From: G963665405 sp963665405
Lineage (GTDB): Bacteria; Chloroflexota; Dehalococcoidia; Lucifugimonadales; G963665405
Assembly: GCA_963665405.2 (NCBI GenBank)
Contig: CAXXUH010000004.1
Coordinates: 248,001 to 312,000, forward strand
DNA: 64,000 nt
Direction of reading: 5' to 3'
This document shows, piece after piece, positions 25,616 to 33,647 of this stretch; the stretch's first letter is position 1, and the number at the start of each line of letters is the position of its first letter. A program made the translations under genes and the position numbers. A model generated the notes under the pieces. It saw nothing but the letters and a program-made list of their open reading frames with translations, was not told the origin of the DNA and searched no databases.

Positions 25616-28600
25616 CCACCCCCTCCAAGCTCAACGAGTTCAACCACGCCGAGGACCCGGCGCGGCTGCTGCTGGAGCGTCTGGGGTGGACCTACGTGCC
25701 CCGGGATGCGCTGGCGGCGGAGCGCGGCGATGAGCGGGAGGTCCTGCTGAAGGGACGGCTGCGGGCCGCGCTGATGCGGCTTAACGAATGGATGACGGAG
25801 GAGCAGGCGGAACGAGCCATCTTTGAGCTGGAGCACGTCGACTCCACGGGCATGGCCCGCAACCAGGCCGTCCACGAGTACCTGACCTACGGGATGCCGC
25901 TGACGGTGGACGGGCCGAGGGGCAGGGACTCGCGCACCGTCCGCTTCTTCGACTTCGACCACGCGGAGGGCGGCCTCAACGAGTTCGTCGTCACAACGCA
26001 GTTCCGCGTACGGCGAGGCAACGAGCGAGGAGGCCCTGACGACGACGAGCGCATGGTCATCCCCGATCTTGTGCTGTTCGCCAACGGCGTCCCCCTAGTG
26101 GTGATGGAGGCCAAGTCTCCGTCACTGCTCGACGTATGGAGATCGCAGGCGGTACGCCAGCTTCGTCGCTACCAGGAGGCGGGGCCGGAGTGGCACGGCA
26201 GCGGCGCGCCGGAGCTGTTCCACTACAACTTGCTGTGCGTGGCCCACTGTGGGGCCGCCGCAGCCTACGCCACCCTCGGCGCGCCGGAGAATGCCTACTT
26301 CGAGTGGAAGTCGGTGCTGCCGTACACCGAGGATGAGGTTCAGGCGCGCTTCCGCGTCGAGCCGCAGGGGCAGGCGCAGCTCATCGTGGGCCTACTGTCC
26401 CCGGCGACCCTGCTGGACATTCTCCGCGACTACGTGGTCTACGAGCCGGAGCGGGGGCGGCTGGTGAAGAAGCTGCCCCGTTACCAGCAGTACCGAGCCG
26501 TCCGTGCGGCGCTGGACCGCCTCCTATCGGGCCGCAAGCCGGAGGAGCGGGGAGGCGTTGTCTGGCACACGCAGGGATCGGGCAAGTCGCTGACGATGCT
26601 GTGGCTGGCGACGAAGCTACGCCGCGAGCCTCGCTTGAGCAATCCCACCATCGTGGTCGTCACTGACCGGAGGCAGTTGGACCGGCAGATCGCCGGCACC
26701 TTCGAGCGCTGCGGCTTCCCGGCCCCAGAGAGGATGGACCGGTCGCGTCCTGAGCCGCCCGAGCGCCGGACGCACCGCCGGAGGCAAAGGCCCGGCCAAC
26801 GCGACCCTCTCGACTTGCAGAGCCTTCTCAAGCAGGGCGGCGGCCGTACGGTAATGACGACCATCCAGAAGTTCGCGGAGGCGTTGACGGCCCCTGAGGG
26901 CGAGCTTGACGTGCTCAACACCTCGGAGAACGTCATCGTCATGGTGGATGAGGCCCACCGCACGCAGTACGGCATTCTCGGCGGGCGCATGTCCAAGGCG
27001 CTGCCCAACGCGGTGATGGTCGGCTTCACCGGCACGCCGATAGAGAAGGACTTCAAGCGCAGCACCATAGGGCGCTTCGGTCCCCTCATCGACGCCTACA
27101 CCATTCCGCAGTCGGTGGCCGACGGCGCGACGGTGCCCATCTGGTACGAGGCGCGGCTGCCCGAGCTCGCCGTTGAGGGGCCGGAGACCCTGGACAGGCT
27201 GTACGAGGCCATGTTCGGTGACGAGCCGCCAGCAGTCCAGGCCCAGATTCGGCGCCGCTACGCCAACAAGGAAACGGTCGCCGAGGCGGAGCGGCGTATT
27301 GAGATGATCTCCCTGGACATCGCCGAGCACTTCAAGGCGAAGGTGCGGCCCAATGGGTTCAAGGCGCAAATCGTCGCGCCGAGCCGGGCCGCCGCGCTGC
27401 GCTACGCCGAGCGCCTGAACAGCTTCGGCCTGCGCGCCTATCCCATCATCACGGCTGCTCCCAACGACGGGCCGGAGTTCAAGGCAGCCCGCGAGCTCGA
27501 CCAGGAGCAGGTCGTCAACGCCTTCGTCGATCCGGAGGGGGAGCCGGAGGCGCTGGTCGTAGTCGACATGTTGCTTACTGGCTTCGACGCGCCGGTGGAG
27601 CAGGCGCTGTACCTGGACCGGGCGCTGCGGGAACACGGGCTGCTCCAGGCTATCGCCCGGGTGAACCGGCGCTTCTCTCACGAGCAGGACGGGGTGCCCA
27701 CCGACAAGACCCACGGCCTGGTCATCGACTACCACGGCGTCTCGCGAGACCTGGAGGAGGCGCTCTCGACGTTCGATTGGCCGGACGTTCAGGACACGAT
27801 GCGGGAGGTGGACGAGGACCCGGCACCGGTCATCGAGGCGGCCGCTGTCCAGGCGGAGTCCCACTTCAAGGGCCGCGACCCGAGCGACACTTGGGCGTGC
27901 GTCAGCGTCTTCGCGCCGGACGCCTCGACCAAGGGCAACTTCAAGGCCGATCTGTTTGAGCGGTTCAACGCAGACTACCGCCGGTTCTCCCTCCTCATGG
28001 ACCGCTTCCTGCCCGACCCGCGAGCACTGGACTACACAGACCGGCTCGCTCGGCTTACGGAGATACGGGCCTATGTCCGGGCTCAATTCCTTCGCGAGGA
28101 CGCCGACGCGGACTGGACCGAGATCGGGGCGAAGGTAAAGAGGCTGGTGGACGAGCGCATAAGCGCCCAGGTGCGGGAGCTAATGAGGCCGGTGTCGATA
28201 CTCGACCAGGACTTCGAGCAGAAGATCGCCGCACTGCCGCACGACGAGGCCCGTGCCTCGATCATGGAGCACGCGATCCGGGCTCAGATACATGACCGCT
28301 TGGCCGACAACCCTGTGTTCTTCGAGAAACTCTCGGCGCAGCTTGCACGCATCATCGAAGACCTTCGGAACCGGCTGATAGACTCGGCGGAAGCATGCCG
28401 CCGCCTTGCTCTGCTACGGCATCATGCTCAGAGCGAAGCTGACATTGCCGCAGAACATGGCCTGTCTCCGGTGTCCTTCGCCATCTATGAACTGCTCGAC
28501 GGCCGCTCAGATGAGCCAGCTACCGACTCGGCCATAGGCGAGGAGCAGACTCCGTACCGGGCGCACTTCGACGAAGGGATCAAGCGCGTCGCACGTAGTG

Positions 28601-28782
28601 TTGAGTCGGTGGTCAACCACCACAACGCCGTCGTCGACTGGCAGTCGAATCTGGAGGTCCTGCGGGAGATGCGCCGCGACATCAAGCGGGAGCTCAGGCC
28701 CACGGACGACTACACCGAAGAGCAGCTGGAGGAGTTGACGAACCGGATCGTCGAGCTGGCCCGTCGGAGGAGTGGGCAGTGA
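25612..28782 (+). CDS. hsdR: type I restriction endonuclease subunit R
   Basis: 1056 residues, intact. The N-terminal nuclease has the PD-(D/E)xK set (D in MVIPDLVLFANG, E-x-K in VVMEAKSPS, about 145-170). The motor follows: Walker A HTQGSGKSLTM (319-329), DEAH box VDEAHR (445-450), GFTGTP, and a second RecA-like domain with VVDMLLTGFDAP and QAIARVNR. A basic, proline/arginine-rich insert (about 375-400) is unusual. The helical C-terminus docks to M and S. The enzyme translocates and cuts unmodified DNA at a distance. ATG overlaps the preceding stop; the following metallopeptidase gene overlaps by four bases. Confidence 0.95.
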   Translation: MTTPSKLNEFNHAEDPARLLLERLGWTYVPRDALAAERGDEREVLLKGRLRAALMRLNEWMTEEQAERAIFELEHVDSTGMARNQAVHEYLTYGMPLTVDGPRGRDSRTVRFFDFDHAEGGLNEFVVTTQFRVRRGNERGGPDDDERMVIPDLVLFANGVPLVVMEAKSPSLLDVWRSQAVRQLRRYQEAGPEWHGSGAPELFHYNLLCVAHCGAAAAYATLGAPENAYFEWKSVLPYTEDEVQARFRVEPQGQAQLIVGLLSPATLLDILRDYVVYEPERGRLVKKLPRYQQYRAVRAALDRLLSGRKPEERGGVVWHTQGSGKSLTMLWLATKLRREPRLSNPTIVVVTDRRQLDRQIAGTFERCGFPAPERMDRSRPEPPERRTHRRRQRPGQRDPLDLQSLLKQGGGRTVMTTIQKFAEALTAPEGELDVLNTSENVIVMVDEAHRTQYGILGGRMSKALPNAVMVGFTGTPIEKDFKRSTIGRFGPLIDAYTIPQSVADGATVPIWYEARLPELAVEGPETLDRLYEAMFGDEPPAVQAQIRRRYANKETVAEAERRIEMISLDIAEHFKAKVRPNGFKAQIVAPSRAAALRYAERLNSFGLRAYPIITAAPNDGPEFKAARELDQEQVVNAFVDPEGEPEALVVVDMLLTGFDAPVEQALYLDRALREHGLLQAIARVNRRFSHEQDGVPTDKTHGLVIDYHGVSRDLEEALSTFDWPDVQDTMREVDEDPAPVIEAAAVQAESHFKGRDPSDTWACVSVFAPDASTKGNFKADLFERFNADYRRFSLLMDRFLPDPRALDYTDRLARLTEIRAYVRAQFLREDADADWTEIGAKVKRLVDERISAQVRELMRPVSILDQDFEQKIAALPHDEARASIMEHAIRAQIHDRLADNPVFFEKLSAQLARIIEDLRNRLIDSAEACRRLALLRHHAQSEADIAAEHGLSPVSFAIYELLDGRSDEPATDSAIGEEQTPYRAHFDEGIKRVARSVESVVNHHNAVVDWQSNLEVLREMRRDIKRELRPTDDYTEEQLEELTNRIVELARRRSGQ

Positions 28783-29507
28783 ACGAACGGGGCCGTATCC
28801 GCTTCGGCAACACGACCATAGACTACGAGGTGCGTCGCAGCGAACGGCGTAAGAAGACGGTCCAGATCACGACGGACGGTGGCGGTGTGCAGGTTGCTGC
28901 ACCCATGACGACGCCGGACAGCGAGCTACGGGCCATCGTTCGCAAGCGGGCGCTCTGGATCCTCAGCCATGCGTTTGGGGAGATGCTGGAAGCTGCGCCG
29001 AAGCGCTTCGTCAGCGGCGAGACCCTGCCGTACCTGGGGCGCAACGTCCGCATGATCGTCGATACCGCGGACGTGCGGTTGCCTAAGGTTCGCTTCGACC
29101 ACTGGCGCTTCAGGGTCACAGTGCCGCATGGCCTGGATGACAGTGAGCGCTATGAACGCATCCGCCGCTCCGTTGTCAAGTGGTACCGGGACCGCGCAGC
29201 CGCGCGGCTGTCGGATATTGTGGAACGCTGGTGGCCCCGGCTCGGTCGCGGAGAGAAGTCGCAGATACTCGTCCGCGACCAGCGCCAACGCTGGGGCAGC
29301 TGCGCACCCGACGGTACGCTGCGCTTCAACTGGCGCACCATGATGCTGGAGCAGGCCCTCATCGAATACGTCGTCGTCCACGAGTTGGCGCACCTGACCC
29401 ATCAGAACCACTCGACGGACTTCTGGGGCCTGGTGGCCAAGGCGATGCCGGATGCGCAGCAGCGTCGCCGACACCTGCGGGAGGCAGGGCGGACGCTTCC
29501 CCTGTGA
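28779..29507 (+). CDS. YgjP/SprT-like metallopeptidase (DUF45)
   Basis: 242 residues from GTG 28779, overlapping hsdR (GTGA). The family hallmarks are present: ERRKKTVQITTDGGGVQV near the N-terminus and RDQRQRWGSCAPDGTLRFNW (about 167-186). The zinc site is VVHELAHLTHQNHSTDFW (about 199-216), HExxH with a third His. YgjP-type proteins are frequent last genes of type I restriction operons; their substrate is unknown. The 3' end of this gene is overlapped on the other strand by a gene remnant. Confidence 0.9.
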   Translation: MNERGRIRFGNTTIDYEVRRSERRKKTVQITTDGGGVQVAAPMTTPDSELRAIVRKRALWILSHAFGEMLEAAPKRFVSGETLPYLGRNVRMIVDTADVRLPKVRFDHWRFRVTVPHGLDDSERYERIRRSVVKWYRDRAAARLSDIVERWWPRLGRGEKSQILVRDQRQRWGSCAPDGTLRFNWRTMMLEQALIEYVVVHELAHLTHQNHSTDFWGLVAKAMPDAQQRRRHLREAGRTLPL

Positions 29508-29515
29508 CCGCTTCG

Positions 29516-29743
29516 GGTCTTCTCTTCCAGCTCCTCAATGCGACCCTCCAGAGCGTAGTTGCGCTCCCGTTGCTGGGCCGCAGCCGAGCCTGCACCCGAC
29601 TGTAGCTCCCGCTCCAACGCCTCCCGCACCCACCAGGACAGCCTTCCCGTCTTCATGCACGAGGCCACCGCCCTGGGGTCTATGCCCAACGCAGATGCTG
29701 CTCCCCTGTTCCCTTGTACCTTGGTTTGGTGTGTAACAATCAC
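29516..29743 (-). pseudogene. fragment of an HTH/coiled-coil protein
   Basis: The reverse frame from GTG 29743 reads NRGAASALGIDPRAVASCMK, an HTH-like stretch, then RLSWWVREALERELQSGAGS and a charged coiled coil (QQRERNYALEGRIEELEEK). Past about 29516 it runs into DNA that codes for the metallopeptidase on the other strand, so only the N-terminus of the original gene seems to remain. Family not identified. Confidence 0.4.
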
Positions 29744-29910
29744 TTCACTTAGGTGGATCGGGGTGCGGCAGACCGACTATTCCCAGGTCGTAGCAGGCCG
29801 TGAGAAAGCGAGGGTCGCCGCACCCCCCACGAGTTAGAGCCCGAACAGTTGCCTGGGCCAACCAAGCCCGCATCTTGCAAGGACGGGCCAATAATTCGCA
29901 GGAGGTGCTG

Positions 29911-30873
29911 ATGGAACAGGAAGCGACCTACGTAGGCATCGATGTAGCTAAGGCCCAGGTGGACGTTGCGGTGCGTCCCACGGACGAAAGATGGCAGGTC
30001 TCCCATGACGATGCGGGGATCCGGCAGTTGATCTCCAAGCTGAAGACCCTGGAACCTGTCATGGTGTTGCTTGAGGCTTCGGGCGGCTTGGAGCTGCCTC
30101 TGGTGGCTGCTCTGGCAGCCGAGGCGGTGCCGGTGGTCGTCGTCAACCCGCGCCAAGTGCGGGACTTTGCCAGGGCAACGGGGAAGCTGGCCAAGACCGA
30201 CTCGCTTGACGCGGCGGCTATTGCTCACTTTGCCGAAGCGGTCCGACCTCCCGTGCGCCCTTTGCGGGACGCCGAAACCCAGGCCCTCAACTCCCTGGCT
30301 GCCCGAAGGCACCAGGTGATGACCATGCTGGTCTCGGAGAAGAACCGCCTCGGCACCGCCACCGTCGCCGTCCGTCCCCGCATCGAAGCCCACATTGCAT
30401 GGCTGGAGCGGGAGTTGGACGACCTGGACAAGCGTCTGCGTCAGACTCTGCGCCAGAGTCCGGTGTGGCGGGAGAAGGACGACCTTCTGCGCACCGTCCC
30501 CGGCGTGGGCGAGCAGCTCTCCCTCACTCTTCTGGCCTACCTGCCGGAGCTGGGCACCATGGATCGCCGGCAGGTTGCCGCCCTGGTGGGAGTGGCTCCC
30601 TACAACCGGGATAGCGGCACCCTGCGTGGTAAACGCACCGTCTGGGGCGGACGCGCCCGGGTCCGCGCCGCCCTGTACATGGGAGCATTGGTGGCCAGCC
30701 GCTACAATCCCGTCATCCGAGACTTCTACCAGCGGCTGTTGGCCGCTGGTAAGCCGAAGAAGCTGGCCCTCACAGCCTGCATGCGCAAGCTGCTCGTTAT
30801 CCTCAACTCCATGCTCAAGCATCGCTCGCCTTGGCACGACATGACTTCCACATTCGTTGTTCATTCCTCTTGA
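29911..30873 (+). CDS. IS110-family transposase
   Basis: 320 residues; ATG 29911 has GGAGGTG three bases before it. The DEDD domain is at the N-terminus (D in YVGIDVAKAQ, E in LLEASGG, D and D in KTDSLDAAAIA). The C-terminal transposase_20 domain has TVPGVGEQLSLTLLAYLPELG-type sequence and the serine in APYNRDSGTLRGKR. IS110 elements lack usual terminal repeats and integrate by a bridge-RNA-guided mechanism, so the flanks (29744-29910 and after 30873) may hold the non-coding RNA; its limits cannot be set by eye. ORF intact. Confidence 0.92.
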   Translation: MEQEATYVGIDVAKAQVDVAVRPTDERWQVSHDDAGIRQLISKLKTLEPVMVLLEASGGLELPLVAALAAEAVPVVVVNPRQVRDFARATGKLAKTDSLDAAAIAHFAEAVRPPVRPLRDAETQALNSLAARRHQVMTMLVSEKNRLGTATVAVRPRIEAHIAWLERELDDLDKRLRQTLRQSPVWREKDDLLRTVPGVGEQLSLTLLAYLPELGTMDRRQVAALVGVAPYNRDSGTLRGKRTVWGGRARVRAALYMGALVASRYNPVIRDFYQRLLAAGKPKKLALTACMRKLLVILNSMLKHRSPWHDMTSTFVVHSS

Positions 30874-30957
30874 CTTTCAAGACAGTTGCTTTCTCCCGCA
30901 CCAGCTCGTGCAGCAGCGCCATGAGCCGCAGGTGATGAAAGTCCTCATACTCATCCG

Positions 30958-31286
30958 GATGGATGTTCGCTTCTCCATCGCCATCCGCCAGCGCGCCCGC
31001 CTGCGGAATCTCATCGAGGCGATACCCCAAGATGCCTGGACGCCGATTCCTTACTGGATGGACGGCGCCGCCGATGTGGCCGAGACCACCTACACCCCGT
31101 TCCAGGCCGAGGCGGACGCCGCGCCGGTACGGCTCATCGTCCGGCGGGTGAAGCCGGCGCCCGGTTCTCAACTGGCTCTCTTCGCCACCTACAGCTATCA
31201 CGGCTTCATCACCGACCGGGACGGGGAGACGCTGGAACTGGAGGCCGATCATCGCCGTCACGCCGAGATCGAGAATGCGATACGCA
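30958..31286 (+). pseudogene. fragment of IS1380-family transposase
   Basis: About 110 codons nearly identical in protein to residues 231-340 of the transposase at 15518-16843 (MDVRFSIAIRQRARLRNLIE through HRRHAEIENAIR). Both ends are missing: the left joins IS110 flank, the right breaks at 31286 into a phage ParB-like fragment. A dead remnant. Confidence 0.85.
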
Positions 31287-31380
31287 GGTCAACGCCCGCA
31301 GGATGCCGGGTCAAGCCATGCGGCGCCTGACTGAGAACCTGCGGCGCGACGGGGCCTTGTCGTCTGCGCCTTTGATCCCA
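31287..31380 (+). pseudogene. N-terminal fragment of phage ParB-like protein
   Basis: Reading CAG-GTC-AAC from 31287 gives QVNARRMPGQAMRRLTENLR then RDGALSSAPLIP. This matches the N-terminal pattern of phage-type ParB-like nuclease-domain proteins (VNxRxM ... RDGxLTSxPL). It stops at the left end of an IS1380 element (31382). The next expected segment, IYGDRIISGHHRVEAA, is found at 36172, 4.8 kb away, so the gene was split by the inserted IS1380 and defence-like gene. Confidence 0.6.
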
Positions 31381-31381
31381 C

Positions 31382-33117
31382 ATTTCCCATATCAACCCTG
31401 CAAGATGTATCGTAATCAGCAGCATCGATACCTAATGTAGCCGAATAGCAGAGCACAGTGGTCATCATGAATGCTAGACTGGTCGTGAGCGACTGCTTTA
31501 GTTCTTGATAACGTATCCGCTCTGGAGGCACCCAATGGGTGAAAGTACCAACCCCCGCGCCACGCTCCGTTTCGACCGCCGTGTACGGTTGGAGTTTCAC
31601 GGCGCTACCATCACCTCGGACGCTGGGCTGCTGGCCTGCCGCGAGTTGGACGATGCACTGGGGCTGACGGAGACGGCGGAGGAGTGTCTGCAGGAGAGCC
31701 GGGGCGGTCGTAACGTGCAGCACCGATTGGTGGGCCTTCTCAGGCAGTCGGTGTACAGTCGTCTGGCGGGCTACGAGGATACCAACGACGCTGAACGGCT
31801 GGCCGACGATCCGGCGATGCGGGTAGTCGTTGGACAGCGAGGTGGTCCTGAAAGACCAGCAGCGAGCACCAACACCATGAGCCGGTTCGAGACCGAGGTG
31901 CTTACCCAGGACGGCAACGTGGAAGGGTTGGGCCGAGTGAACGCTACGTGGGTGGACCGGGCGATGACGCACACAGCGCACCGGCGGGTGATCTTGGACA
32001 TGGACAGTTCGGAGAGTCCGGTACATGGAGGACAGGAGGGAGCGTCGTACAATGGTCACTTTGGGAGCACGTGCTATCACCCTTTGTTCGTGTTCAACCA
32101 GTTCGGTGACTGCGAGGGCGCTATGCTGCGTGCGGGGAACGTACATAGCGCGCACAGGTGGCGTGATGTATTGGATCCGGTCCTGTCCCGCTACGGGGCG
32201 ACAGGAGTGCGCCGGTACTTTCGGGCCGATGCCGCATTCGCCAAGCCGGACATCTATGAGTACCTGGAGGAGCGGCGAGTCTTCTACGCAATACGGCTGC
32301 CGAGCAACAAAGTGCTGCAATGGGAGATCGCTCCCTTGCTGATACGACCTGTGGGAAGGCCGCCTGCCAAGCCAGTGATCCGATACGACGACTTTTGGTA
32401 TCGTGCCGGGAGTTGGGACCGCGCTCGGCGGGTGGTGGCCAAGGTGGAGTGGCACAGGGGAGAGCTGTTCCCTCGGGTGGGCTTCATCGTCACGAACATG
32501 ACGGCTGGCCCCGAGGGCGTGGTGCGATTCTACAATGGTCGCGGGACAGCCGAGCAGTGGATCAAGGAGGGTAAGTACGCGCTGAACTGGACTCGGCTGT
32601 CGTGCCATCGGTTCGTGTCCAACCGGGTGCGTCTGTCTCTGTTCGTCCTGGCGTACAACCTTGGGAACTTCCTTCGCCGGCTGTGTCTGCCCAAGGCGGT
32701 CAAGCACTGGTCGCTGCGGAGCGTGCAGGTCAAGCTGATCAAGATGGGAGGCCGTCTGGTGCGTCACTCCCGGTGGTTGATCTTTCAGTTATCCGAGGTG
32801 TCGGCTCCTCGACGGTTGTTCCAGGGAGTGCTGGATCGTATCGGCCGGTTATCGACGGCGCCAAGCTGAGGGAGGGTGCAACCACGATCTTGCCAAGAGG
32901 GAGAGCGCTCCAGGGAGTCGCCTTGTCTTCAATGCGGTTTCACCCCACTGGCAGGGGACACGAGGACGATGAAGACGGACAAGAAGGGTGCTCTACGACT
33001 GCAAACGCATCTCTTATTGGATAGACCGGCGATTGACTGGCCTTGCAGGACCTGAATCTGATGCTGCCATCTCGTTTGGGCTGCCCTTTGAGCCTGAAGA
33101 CTGCCAATATGGGAAAT
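31382..33117 (+). mobile_element. IS1380-family insertion sequence, second type
   Basis: The left end is taken at ATTTCCCATAT (31382-31392) and the right end at the inverted ATATGGGAAAT (33107-33117), an 11-bp terminal match. The transposase at 31535-32869 lies inside. The right 339 bp are duplicated in tandem, so a second right end exists at 33446-33456. No target duplication was recognised. Further solo copies of the right end occur at 45289-45327 and 47096-47180. Confidence 0.68.
31535..32869 (+). CDS. IS1380-family transposase
   Basis: 444 residues from ATG 31535, preceded by GGAGGCAC. It begins with the family pattern ATLRFDRRVRLEFHGATITS. Catalytic acids are in VILDMDSSESP (about 155-165), YFRADAAFAKPD (about 228-239) and GRGTAEQWIKEGKYAL (about 331-346), with the C-terminal RLVRHSRWLIFQLSE. 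It differs strongly from the transposase at 15518, so two IS1380 subtypes coexist. The frame is intact. Confidence 0.93.
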   Translation: MGESTNPRATLRFDRRVRLEFHGATITSDAGLLACRELDDALGLTETAEECLQESRGGRNVQHRLVGLLRQSVYSRLAGYEDTNDAERLADDPAMRVVVGQRGGPERPAASTNTMSRFETEVLTQDGNVEGLGRVNATWVDRAMTHTAHRRVILDMDSSESPVHGGQEGASYNGHFGSTCYHPLFVFNQFGDCEGAMLRAGNVHSAHRWRDVLDPVLSRYGATGVRRYFRADAAFAKPDIYEYLEERRVFYAIRLPSNKVLQWEIAPLLIRPVGRPPAKPVIRYDDFWYRAGSWDRARRVVAKVEWHRGELFPRVGFIVTNMTAGPEGVVRFYNGRGTAEQWIKEGKYALNWTRLSCHRFVSNRVRLSLFVLAYNLGNFLRRLCLPKAVKHWSLRSVQVKLIKMGGRLVRHSRWLIFQLSEVSAPRRLFQGVLDRIGRLSTAPS

Positions 33118-33461
33118 CCCGGTTCAGTTGTCCGAGGTGTCGGTTCCTCGACGGTTGTTCCAGGGAGTGTTGGATCGTATCGGCCGGTTATCGACGGCGC
33201 CAAGCTGAGGGAGGATGCAACCACGATCTTGCCAAGAGGGAGAGCGCTCCAGGGAGTCGCCTTGTCTTCAATGCGGTTTCACCCCACTGGCAGGGGACAC
33301 GAGGACGATGAAGACGGACAAGAAGGGTGCTCTACGACTGCAAACGCATCTCTTATTGGATAGACCGGCGATTGACTGACCTTGCAGGACCTGACTATGA
33401 TGCGCCCATCTCGTTTGGGCTGCCCTTTGAATCTGAAGACTGCCAATATGGGAAATCCCGG
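32784..33461. repeat. 339-bp tandem duplication of an IS1380 right end
   Basis: Two copies (32784-33122 and 33123-33461), offset exactly 339 bp and differing by scattered substitutions. The unit starts within the last ~85 bases of the transposase gene (TTCAGTT(A/G)TCCGAGG) and ends after the terminal ATATGGGAAATCCC. Short ORFs in both copies are not convincing genes. Confidence 0.88.
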
Positions 33462-33647
33462 CTAAACAGAGGGCAGACCACAACTCTGCTACCATCGGCT
33501 ACGAAGCCAATCTGTGCTGGATGGCGGAATCGTGCACTACAGTAGGGTTTGTGCACGAATACCCGTCTACTAGATATGAGAAGGACACTGTCGCAGTCCT
33601 GGAGCCAGCAATTGTCCAGGATGATCAACTAGGAGCCGCTGAGTGAC

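Noticed and set aside
26617..28086. Reverse ORF of 489 codons
   Set aside because: Antisense to conserved HsdR motor motifs.
32784..33461. CRISPR or tandem regulatory repeat
   Set aside because: Only two long units derived from an IS end; no short repeats with unique spacers anywhere in the window.
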